Positions 56,305 to 64,000 of a DNA stretch of 64,000 bases are shown one piece after another. The translations under genes were made by a program, and so were the position numbers. The stretch's first letter is position 1. Every line of letters begins with the position of its first letter. Under the pieces are notes generated by a model. That model searched no databases and had not been told where the DNA came from. It was given only the letters and a program-made list of their open reading frames with translations. The stretch comes from an uncultured Oscillospiraceae bacterium. GTDB taxonomy: Bacteria; Bacillota; Clostridia; Oscillospirales; Oscillospiraceae. The DNA is taken from NCBI GenBank assembly GCA_947629955.1, contig CANRFT010000005.1, positions 24,456 to 88,455 on the forward strand, given 5' to 3'.

Positions 56305-57764
56305 GGCTGTGGCAGAAGATCTTCCTCACCACCCTGGCCCTGATGGTTCTCTCCACCACCCTGGTCTCCGCCCTGCTGCTCAAGAACAGCCGGGACGCCC
56401 TGTGGCAGCGGGAGGGCCAGCGGGCGGTGACCCAGCAGCGCTATCTGGCGGGGATGCTCCGGGCGGGGGTGGTGAGCCGCCGGCTCCAGCTGGGACAGGT
56501 CCAGCTGGAGGAGGACGAGGCCCGGCAGACGGCCGCTCAGGTCCTCTCCCAGCAGGCGCTGGACGACTATCTCTCCGGCCTGCTCCTGCTGGACGAGGAC
56601 GACTCCGAGCTGTTCGCCTCCCTGCCGGAGGGCGATGTGGAGCGGGCCGGCTTCCCCGCCTCTGAGGACGGGAACGAGACCGTCTACGTGCTGCGGCAGG
56701 GCGCGGCGGAGGACGCCTGGTATCTCCTCTGCTCCATGCCGGTGACGGTGGAGTCCCTCCGCCTCCGGCTGGGAGCGGTCTACTCCGTGGGAGACCTCCA
56801 GACGCAGCTCCGGGACCAGGCGGCCCGGACCGTGCTGCTCTGCCTGGTCTTCAGTCTGGCCGGGGCCGCCGTCCTGATGGTGCTGGTGTGGTTCCTGCTG
56901 CGGCCGCTGTCCGCCCTGGACAAAAGCGCCCGCCGGGTGGCCCGGGGCCGCTATGCCGAGCGGCTGGATGAGTCGGGCTCTGACGAGCTGGCCGACCTGG
57001 CCCGGGACATGAACGCCATGGCCCAGGCGGTGCAGGACCGGGTGGAGCAGCTGGAACAGGTGGCGGAGGACCGCCGGGTGTTCATCGGCAACCTGGCCCA
57101 CGAGATGAAGACGCCGCTGACCAGCATCCTGGGCTTCGCCGATCTGCTCTACCTCCCCAAGGAGGTGAGCGACGCCGACCGGGTGGAGTACGCCCGGGTC
57201 ATCTCCGAGGAGGCCAAGCGGCTCAAGTCCCTCTCCGGCAAGCTGCTGGAGCTCATCACCCTGGGCAGCGCCAACATCGAACTGGCCCCCGCCCCGCTGA
57301 ACGAGGTGGCGGACGAGGTGGCCGTGAGCCTCCGGCCGGTGATGGAGCAGAGCGGTCTCGACCTCACCTGCGCCTGTCCCGGCGTGGAGGTGGACATGGA
57401 CCGGGAGCTGTTCAAATCCCTGCTGTACAATCTGCTGGACAACGGCCGCAAGGCCAGTGAGAAGGGCGGAAAGCTGGACCTGGCCGCCAAAGCGGAGGAC
57501 GGGACCGTCACCATCTTAGTGCGGGACTATGGCCGGGGCATCCCCCAGGAGGAGATCGCCAAGATCACCCAGCCCTTCTACATGGTGGACAAGAGCCGGG
57601 CCCGAAAGGCCGGCGGCGCGGGGCTGGGCCTTGCCCTGTGCCGGGAGATCGTATCCGTCCACGGCGGGACCATGGACATCCAGAGCATTTTGGGCGAGGG
57701 CACTCTGATCACGCTGACCTTCCCGGTCAGCGCGCCCGCGGAAGGAGGCGGACAGGATGGATAA
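56301..57764 (+). CDS. HAMP-domain sensor histidine kinase
   Basis: FIGNLAHEMKTPLTSILGFADLL; LDNGRKASEKGG; GAGLGLALCREIVSVHGG. Confidence 0.95.
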   Translation: MRLWQKIFLTTLALMVLSTTLVSALLLKNSRDALWQREGQRAVTQQRYLAGMLRAGVVSRRLQLGQVQLEEDEARQTAAQVLSQQALDDYLSGLLLLDEDDSELFASLPEGDVERAGFPASEDGNETVYVLRQGAAEDAWYLLCSMPVTVESLRLRLGAVYSVGDLQTQLRDQAARTVLLCLVFSLAGAAVLMVLVWFLLRPLSALDKSARRVARGRYAERLDESGSDELADLARDMNAMAQAVQDRVEQLEQVAEDRRVFIGNLAHEMKTPLTSILGFADLLYLPKEVSDADRVEYARVISEEAKRLKSLSGKLLELITLGSANIELAPAPLNEVADEVAVSLRPVMEQSGLDLTCACPGVEVDMDRELFKSLLYNLLDNGRKASEKGGKLDLAAKAEDGTVTILVRDYGRGIPQEEIAKITQPFYMVDKSRARKAGGAGLGLALCREIVSVHGGTMDIQSILGEGTLITLTFPVSAPAEGGGQDG

Positions 57765-58812
57765 CCGATGGAGGTTCCCCCTGGCCGCCGTGGCCATCCT
57801 GCTGGCGGGGGCCATCGCGGCGGGGCTGGCGGCCAACGCCGTGGTGAGCCCTGCCGCGGACCGGGTGCAGTCCGCCGGGACGGTGTCCATCCCCACCGTG
57901 CTGGGCCAGACGGCGGAGGAGGTGCTGTTCTTCCCCTGGTCCATGTACGACACCGAGCGGCTCTACCCCGTCTCGGAGGGCGGCGTGGTGGACATCTTCG
58001 ATCTCTCGCCGGTCTACGGCGGCACGGTCAAGGCGGCCGCCAAATCGCTGGAGGAGATCGGCGGACAGGCCAACGGCAACCCGCTCCTCTCCATGATCAC
58101 CGTTTTTTCCTCCTTTGAGGGCCTGGAGTTCTCCTGGGAGGAGCTGTTCTCCTCGCTGGAGTGGAACGTCCCGCCCCAGGAGGATGGCCCCGATTCGGTC
58201 CATCTGTTCCTGCGGGACCTGCCCGCCCGGCGGAGCTGGGGGGACACGGTCCCCGTCACGTTCAGCTTCGCCCTGGGGGAAGACAGCGGCCTGGGGGCGG
58301 TCAGCTGCCTGATCCGGCCGGAAAAGGCCGAGACCGTCACTCAGGAGCAGCAGGAGGCTGCCCTCCGGCAGGTGGACAGCGATCTGCGGAGCATCTTCCG
58401 CTACGGGCATGACCCGCAGTCCTCGAACATGAGCATCCTGCTCATGGAGTTTTTCGGCTCCCTGTATGAGTCCACGACCTATGAGTACCGCCTGGAGAAC
58501 TTTTTCCCCTGGTGGGAGCTGGAGGCGGACACGCCGTACCTCTGGGGCAGCTATGATCAGGCCGTTCTGAAGGAATGGTCCATGCTGCACGGGACCTGGA
58601 TGCCGGAGGAAAACTACTTCGCGGAGGATCCGGATCTGTCCCTGGAGGAGTTTTTGTCCAGCGCCGGGAGCCTATGGAATTTCACCGGCATCCAGATCGT
58701 CAACACCCAGCAGCAGATCCTGGTGCTGTTCACCGTCAACACCGGCCTGGTATTCGGCGTGTATTACGACGTGCAGCTGGGTTGCTGGTCCGGCGCGGGC
58801 ATCATGAGCTGA
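57757..58812 (+). CDS. Hypothetical exported/membrane-anchored protein in the two-component operon
   Basis: Overlaps the HK 3' end; one N-terminal TM helix; no recognised family. Confidence 0.75.
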   Translation: MDNRWRFPLAAVAILLAGAIAAGLAANAVVSPAADRVQSAGTVSIPTVLGQTAEEVLFFPWSMYDTERLYPVSEGGVVDIFDLSPVYGGTVKAAAKSLEEIGGQANGNPLLSMITVFSSFEGLEFSWEELFSSLEWNVPPQEDGPDSVHLFLRDLPARRSWGDTVPVTFSFALGEDSGLGAVSCLIRPEKAETVTQEQQEAALRQVDSDLRSIFRYGHDPQSSNMSILLMEFFGSLYESTTYEYRLENFFPWWELEADTPYLWGSYDQAVLKEWSMLHGTWMPEENYFAEDPDLSLEEFLSSAGSLWNFTGIQIVNTQQQILVLFTVNTGLVFGVYYDVQLGCWSGAGIMS

Positions 58813-58822
58813 CGCGCAAGGA

Positions 58823-58858
58823 TTTACAACTCCGTTACAACTTTTTGGTGACTTCGTG
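58823..58858 (+). promoter_or_regulatory. Candidate response-regulator box B upstream of the amidase gene
   Basis: tttacaactccgttacaactttttggtgacttcgtg; ungapped similarity to 55562-55597. Confidence 0.5.
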
Positions 58859-58936
58859 CCCCTTTCCGGGGGATGATGGGGACAGGCTCCCCGCCCCGGA
58901 GAGGGGCCCTTTTATTCAGAAAGAGAGGTCACCGCC

Positions 58937-59761
58937 ATGCCGCAGCTCTATGACCAATTCCACGACAGCGATCACATCCCGCCCCGCCGGACAAGGGCTC
59001 CCGGCTCCGGCTATCCCATGACCCCCTCCCCCGGAGGACGCCGTCCCAAACGCCGGCGGAGGCGGGCTCCCGTCCTCCCCGTTCTCCTGTCCCTGGCGGT
59101 GATCGCGGGGGCGGCGGCCATCCTGCTGACCGCTCTGCGGCCCTCCGCCAAAGCGTCCGACGCCGCTCCCGAGACCCCGCCGCCGGCCTCCGACGCGCTG
59201 ACCGCGTCCGCTCCCCCGGCCACCGCCACGCCTGCCCCCACCCCCAATAACCAGCGGGACATCCCTATCCCCGACTGGATCGAGCAGGACCTGCTGCCGG
59301 TGAACCAGTGGTCCCGGCCGGGGGACCCGCTGCCCCAGGTGAACGGCGTGGTGATCCACTATGTGGGCAATCCGGGCACCACGGCGGAACAGAACCGCAG
59401 CTACTTCAAGAACCTGGCCGAGACCCACGAGACCTACGCCAGCAGCCACTTTCTGATCGGGATCGACGGGAAGATCATCCAGTGCGTGCCGCTCAGCGAG
59501 ATTGCCTACTGCTCCACCGTCCGCAACGCCGACACCATCGCCATCGAGTGCTGCCACCCGGACGCCGAGGGCAAATTTACCGAGGAGACTATGGCGTCGC
59601 TGGTGAAGCTGGTCAACTGGCTCATCGATACATATGACCTCCGGCGGGAGGACATCATCCGCCACTACGACGTGGCCGGCAAGGAGTGCCCCATCTACTA
59701 CGTCCGCAACCCGGACGCCTGGGAGAGCTTTCTGGACGAACTCACCTTCCCGAGTCCATAA
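58937..59761 (+). CDS. N-acetylmuramoyl-L-alanine amidase (PGRP/amidase_2 type), membrane anchored
   Basis: VNGVVIHYVGNPGTTAEQNRSYFKNLA...SSHFLIGIDGKIIQCVPLSEIAYC...DIIRHYDVAGKECP. Confidence 0.93.
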   Translation: MPQLYDQFHDSDHIPPRRTRAPGSGYPMTPSPGGRRPKRRRRRAPVLPVLLSLAVIAGAAAILLTALRPSAKASDAAPETPPPASDALTASAPPATATPAPTPNNQRDIPIPDWIEQDLLPVNQWSRPGDPLPQVNGVVIHYVGNPGTTAEQNRSYFKNLAETHETYASSHFLIGIDGKIIQCVPLSEIAYCSTVRNADTIAIECCHPDAEGKFTEETMASLVKLVNWLIDTYDLRREDIIRHYDVAGKECPIYYVRNPDAWESFLDELTFPSP

Positions 59762-59780
59762 AAGAGCGCGAAAAACCGGC

Positions 59781-59810
59781 CTGTGGAAGCTCCACAGGCC
59801 GGTTTTCTGT
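59781..59810. terminator. Bidirectional intrinsic terminator between the amidase gene and dapL
   Basis: aaaccggcctgtggaagctccacaggccggtttt. Confidence 0.85.
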
Positions 59811-59823
59811 CGGCTATTGGCGT

Positions 59824-61041
59824 TTATAACACGGATTTGATGCGCTCCACGGCCTCTTTGGTGGCGTCCGCGTCGCCGAAGGCGGTGACCCGGATATAGC
59901 CCTCCCCGCTGGGGCCGAAGCCCGCGCCGGGGGTGGTGACCACGCAGGCCTTTTTCAGCAGGGTGTCGAAGAAGTCCCAGGAGCCGGTGCCCTCGGGGGT
60001 GCGGAACCAGATGTAGGGGGCGTTGGTGCCGCCGTAGACGGTGAGCCCCGCGGCGGTGAGGCCCTCCTTGATGACCTTCGCGTTGTTCAGGTAGTAGTCG
60101 ATGGACTGCTTGATCTGCCTCTGTCCCTCAGGGGTGAAGGTGGCCTCGGCGGCCCGCTGGATCACGTAGGGCACGCCGTTGAACTTGGTGCCCTGCCGCC
60201 GGTTCCACAGGGCGTTGAGGGATGCCCCCTCCCGCTTGAGTTCCTTGGGGATGACGGTGTAGGCGCAGCGGTTGCCGGTGAAGCCCGCCGTCTTGGAGAA
60301 GGAGCGGAACTCGATGGCGCAGGTCCTGGCGCCCTCCACCTCGAAGATGGAGTGGGGCACCCCCTCCTCCCGGATGAAGGCCTCGTAGGCGGAGTCGTAG
60401 AGGATGACGCTGTCGTGGGCGTTGGCGTAGTCCACCCAGACCTTCAGCTGCTCCTTGGTGGCCGCCGCGCCGGTGGGGTTGTTGGGGGAGCAGATGTAGA
60501 TCAGGTCGGGCACCCGGCCCTCCGGCAGGTCGGGGAAGAAGCCGTTCTCGGCGGTGCAGGGCAGATAGATCAGGTTGGTCCACTTCTCTCCGTCGTGGTC
60601 GCCGGCCCGGCCCGCCATGGCGTTGGTGTCCACGTACACCGGGTACACCGGGTCGCACACGGCCACCACGTTGTCGGCGGAGAAGATGTCTCCGATGTTG
60701 CCGCAGTCGCTCTTGGCGCCGTCGGACACGAAGATCTCGTCGTCGGCAATGTCCACGCCCTTGGCCTTGTAGTCGTCCCGGATAGCGAAGCGGAGGAAGT
60801 CATAAGCGCAGCAGGTCTCCTCGCAGTAGCCACGGAAGGTCTCCTTGCGGCCCATCTCCTCGGTGGCCTTGTGCATGGCCTCGATGACCGCCGGGGCAAG
60901 GGGCAGGGTCACGTCGCCGATGCCGAGGCGGATCAGGGGCATGGGGGTGCCCTCCGCCGAGAAAGCCCGCACCCGCCGGCCGATCTCCGGGAACAGATAG
61001 CCGCCGGGCAGCTTCAGAAAGTTCTGGTTGATATGCGCCAT
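59824..61041 (-). CDS. dapL: LL-diaminopimelate aminotransferase
   Basis: [65 protein letters not shown]. Confidence 0.97.
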   Translation of the reverse strand: MAHINQNFLKLPGGYLFPEIGRRVRAFSAEGTPMPLIRLGIGDVTLPLAPAVIEAMHKATEEMGRKETFRGYCEETCCAYDFLRFAIRDDYKAKGVDIADDEIFVSDGAKSDCGNIGDIFSADNVVAVCDPVYPVYVDTNAMAGRAGDHDGEKWTNLIYLPCTAENGFFPDLPEGRVPDLIYICSPNNPTGAAATKEQLKVWVDYANAHDSVILYDSAYEAFIREEGVPHSIFEVEGARTCAIEFRSFSKTAGFTGNRCAYTVIPKELKREGASLNALWNRRQGTKFNGVPYVIQRAAEATFTPEGQRQIKQSIDYYLNNAKVIKEGLTAAGLTVYGGTNAPYIWFRTPEGTGSWDFFDTLLKKACVVTTPGAGFGPSGEGYIRVTAFGDADATKEAVERIKSVL

Positions 61042-61153
61042 TTGCGCTCCCTCCTGTTGCAGATATCGAGTAAAAACATTTTACAGCAGGGCGCATTTGC
61101 CGTCAACCGGCAGGATAGCACGAATTTTCCTGCAAAACGGGGCGATTTCCGGC

Positions 61154-61945
61154 CTATCCGTCAACTTCTCCCCGGAATACCTCCACCGTCGGCCCGGTGA
61201 GCAGGGCCCGGCCGCCCTCCGTGAGGGTCACCCGCAGCTCCCCGCCGGGGAGGCGGATGGTCACGTCCCGGCCGCACTTCCCCGCCCGGTGGAGGGCCGC
61301 CACGGCGGCGCAGGCCCCGGTGCCGCAGGCCAGCGTCTCACCGCTGCCCCGCTCCCACACCCTTGCGGACAGATGGGCCGGGCCGTCCACCCGGACGAAC
61401 TCGGTGTTGGTCCGGTCCGGGAAGTACGGCCAGTGCTCAAAGATGGGGCCGATGGCCTCCAGGTCCAGTTCCTCGGGCTTTTCCATCTGGATGACGGAGT
61501 GGGGATTGCCCATAGATGCCGGAATAGATGTATAGTTGATTCCCTTTATAGTAATTGAGATGGGCGCTTCTATCACCGGTTCCCCCATGTCCACCGTGGC
61601 GGAGGCAACTATGCCGCTCTCCAGCCAGAGGTTCATCCGCCGCTCCCCCGCCGCCGTCTCGATCGTGAGGGCGGTCTTGTCCGTCCAGCCGCCGTCGTAG
61701 AGGAATTTGCCCAGGCAGCGGATGCCGTTGCCGCACATGGCCCCCTCCGAGCCGTCGGCGTTGAACATGACCATTTTGAAATCCGCCGTGGCCGACGGGA
61801 AGGCGCAGATAAGCCCGTCGGCCCCCACGCCGAAGTGCCGGTGGGACAGGCGGCGGGCCAGGCCCGGCAGGTCGTCCGGGGCCCCCTCCAGACAGTTCAA
61901 GAAGATGTAGTCGTTGCCGCAGCCGTGGAGCTTGGAAAATTTCAT
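61154..61945 (-). CDS. dapF: Diaminopimelate epimerase
   Basis: MKFSKLHGCGNDYIFLNC; MCGNGIRCLGKFLYD; ETLACGTGACAAVAAL. Confidence 0.97.
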   Translation of the reverse strand: MKFSKLHGCGNDYIFLNCLEGAPDDLPGLARRLSHRHFGVGADGLICAFPSATADFKMVMFNADGSEGAMCGNGIRCLGKFLYDGGWTDKTALTIETAAGERRMNLWLESGIVASATVDMGEPVIEAPISITIKGINYTSIPASMGNPHSVIQMEKPEELDLEAIGPIFEHWPYFPDRTNTEFVRVDGPAHLSARVWERGSGETLACGTGACAAVAALHRAGKCGRDVTIRLPGGELRVTLTEGGRALLTGPTVEVFRGEVDG

Positions 61946-62075
61946 GGCGGTCCCTCCCCGTTAGTCGTCGTTCCAGACTATGCGGGCGGGGCGGGCGGTT
62001 TGCCTGTTTTTTGCGGCGCGGAGCGCGAAAAGGCCGCCCGGCTCAGCGAGCCGGGCGGCCTTTGGTGCCGCGCGT

Positions 62076-64000
62076 TCAGGCGATGGCGCTGACCTCATAC
62101 CCCGCCTCGGCGATGGCGGCGCGGATGGCGTCGTCGGAGACGGTGGAGGCAACGGTGCCGGTCTTGCTCTCCAAGTCCACGGTGGCGTTGGGGTCCAGGG
62201 ACTGGAGGGCCTTCTCGGCGTGCTTGCGGCAGTTCTGGCACATCATGCCCTCGATGGTGACTTTTTTCATGGTATTGATTTCTCCTTTCGGTGTTTCAAC
62301 GGCGGTCTCGCCGGGTTTAACGGTGATCTCAGCGGTTTTCGCGGCGGTCTCAGCCCGTGCGGGCTGGATGCTGGGCTTGAAGAACCGCAGCCGCAGGGCG
62401 TTGCTGACTACGGTGACGGAACTTAAACTCATGGCGGCGGCGGCGTACATGGGGTCCAGCTGGAAGCCGAACAGCCCGGCGGCCATGGGGATGCAGATGA
62501 CGTTATAGAAGAAGGCCCAGAACAGATTCTGCTTCACGTTGCGGATGGTGGCCCTGGACAGCTCCACGGCTGTCACCGCGTCGGCCAGGTCGGACTTCAT
62601 CAGCACGATGTCGGCGGACTCGATGGCCACATCCGCTCCCGCGCCGATGGCGATGCCCACGTCGGCCCGGGCCAGGGCGGGCGCGTCGTTGACGCCGTCC
62701 CCCACCATGGCCACCTTCTCCCCCTTCATCTGGAGGGCGGAGATCTGCCGCTCCTTGTCGGCGGGCAGCACCTCGGCGATCACATCTGTCAAGCCTAACT
62801 CCTTGCCGATGGCCTCGGCGGTGCGTTTGTTGTCGCCGGTGAGCATGATGACCTTCAGGCCCAGCCTGCGGAAGCCCTCGATGGCGGCGCGGCTGGTGGC
62901 CTTGACGGTGTCGGCTACGGCGATGACCCCGATGGGTCTGCCGTCCTCCAGGAAGAACAGGGGCGTCTTGCCCTGGGCGGCCAGGTCGTCGGCCAGGGAC
63001 TGATGTTCTCCCAGCTTGACCCCGGCCCCCGCCAGCATGGCGGCGTTGCCCGCCACGTAGAAGGCGCCCTGGATGTGCCCCCGGACGCCCTTGCCGTGGA
63101 CGGCCTCGAAACCCTCCACCGGGCACAGGGGGATGCCCCGGGCGTTTGCCTCCTCCACCACGGCGGCCCCCAGGGGGTGCTCAGATGGCTTCTCCAGGGA
63201 GGCGGCCACGCACAGCAGCTCCTCGGCGGCAGTCCCGTTCAGGGGGTACACGTCGGTGACCCTGGGCTTGCCCTCGGTGACGGTGCCCGTCTTGTCCAGC
63301 ACCACCGCCGTCACGGAGCGGAGCCGCTCCAGGCCCTCGGCGGACTTCACCAAAATGCCGTACTCGGCCCCCTTGCCGGTGCCCACCATGATGGCCACGG
63401 GGGTGGCGAGTCCAAGGGCACAGGGGCAGGAGATCACCAGCACCGCCACGCCGGAGGTCAGGGCCCGCTCCACCGAGCCGGTGAGCAGCAGCCACACCAG
63501 CGCCGTCACGGCGGCGATGCAGATGACCGCCGGCACGAAGATCCCAGCGACTTTATCCGCCAGCTTGGCGATGGGGGCCTTGGAGGAGGCGGCCTCGTCC
63601 ACCAGGCGGATCATCTGGGCCAGGGTGGTGTCCTCCCCCACTCTCGTGGCCCGGAGGGTCAGCGCGCCGGACTTGTTGATGGAGGCGGAGATCACCGTGT
63701 CCCCCACGGCCTTGTCCACGGGGATGGACTCGCCGGTGAGGGCGGACTCGTCCACCGAGGAGGAGCCCTCCGCCACCACGCCGTCCACGGGGACCGAGCC
63801 GCCGGGCCGCACGATCACCAGGTCGCCCACCTGCACCTGCTCCACCGGGACCTCCACCTCCCGCCCGTCCCGGAGGACAGATGCGGTCTTGGGGGTCAGG
63901 TCGATGAGCCGGGCAATGGCCTCGCCGGTCTTGCCCTTGGAGCGGGTCTCCAGGTACTTGCCCACGGTGACCAGGGTCAAAATCATGCCGGCGGACTCGA
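62076..64000 (-). CDS. copA: Copper-type P1B ATPase with C-terminal CopZ-like HMA domain; 5' end lies beyond the window
   Basis: VISCPCALGLATPVAIMVGTGKGAEYGILVK; DKTGTVTEGKP; MVGDGVNDAPALARADVGIAIG; C-term MKKVTIEGMMCQNCRKHAEKALQSL. Confidence 0.95.
   Translation of the reverse strand, partial: ESAGMILTLVTVGKYLETRSKGKTGEAIARLIDLTPKTASVLRDGREVEVPVEQVQVGDLVIVRPGGSVPVDGVVAEGSSSVDESALTGESIPVDKAVGDTVISASINKSGALTLRATRVGEDTTLAQMIRLVDEAASSKAPIAKLADKVAGIFVPAVICIAAVTALVWLLLTGSVERALTSGVAVLVISCPCALGLATPVAIMVGTGKGAEYGILVKSAEGLERLRSVTAVVLDKTGTVTEGKPRVTDVYPLNGTAAEELLCVAASLEKPSEHPLGAAVVEEANARGIPLCPVEGFEAVHGKGVRGHIQGAFYVAGNAAMLAGAGVKLGEHQSLADDLAAQGKTPLFFLEDGRPIGVIAVADTVKATSRAAIEGFRRLGLKVIMLTGDNKRTAEAIGKELGLTDVIAEVLPADKERQISALQMKGEKVAMVGDGVNDAPALARADVGIAIGAGADVAIESADIVLMKSDLADAVTAVELSRATIRNVKQNLFWAFFYNVICIPMAAGLFGFQLDPMYAAAAMSLSSVTVVSNALRLRFFKPSIQPARAETAAKTAEITVKPGETAVETPKGEINTMKKVTIEGMMCQNCRKHAEKALQSLDPNATVDLESKTGTVASTVSDDAIRAAIAEAGYEVSAIA

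Noticed and set aside
1-64000. CRISPR arrays, tRNA or rRNA genes
   Set aside because: No repeat-spacer array, no recognisable tRNA cloverleaf and no rRNA sequence were noticed on reading. A tRNAscan/Infernal run would be needed to exclude divergent ncRNAs.

Overview
This is a GC-rich Firmicutes (Clostridia) chromosomal window, probably a gut Oscillospirales relative. That placement is inferred from gene content: spoIIIA operon, ytfJ/gerW, SpoIID-like protein, fused ispH-rpsA. Most of it is conserved core sequence. Minus-strand blocks: ispH-rpsA / plsC / cmk / BaiN-like flavoprotein / RpiR regulator / rluB / dac / ytfJ / DUF2953-like / scpB / scpA / rnc / acpP / plsX / trmFO / topA / dprA / rRNA 2'-O-methyltransferase; lysS / greA / TIGR04086-like / yajC / tgt / queA; recN / argR / nadK / tlyA / dxs / PAP2-like / ispA / xseB / xseA / Kae1-like / nusB / asp23 / spoIIIAH-AA; dapL / dapF / copA. 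Plus-strand genes include asd-dapA-dapB, degV, a two-component system and an amidase. The main accessory region is an AT-richer island at about 17.9-21.35 kb. It is bounded by 29-bp direct repeats (28/29 identical) and flanked by two arrays of three 10-bp repeats. It carries a divergent XRE regulator / membrane protein pair and a toxin-antitoxin-like pair. In that pair, a complete viroplasmin + RNase HI module is fused to the N-terminus of an RnlA (RNase LS) HEPN toxin, followed by an RnlB-like antitoxin. Other points of interest: two in-frame gene fusions that keep strong internal Shine-Dalgarno/ATG signals (ispH::rpsA and copA::copZ), an ABC-F gene with an attenuator-like leader, a RelE/ParE module inside the queA-tgt cluster, and a shared putative response-regulator box. 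No database search was run. Family calls come from reading the translations, and novelty is unverified.
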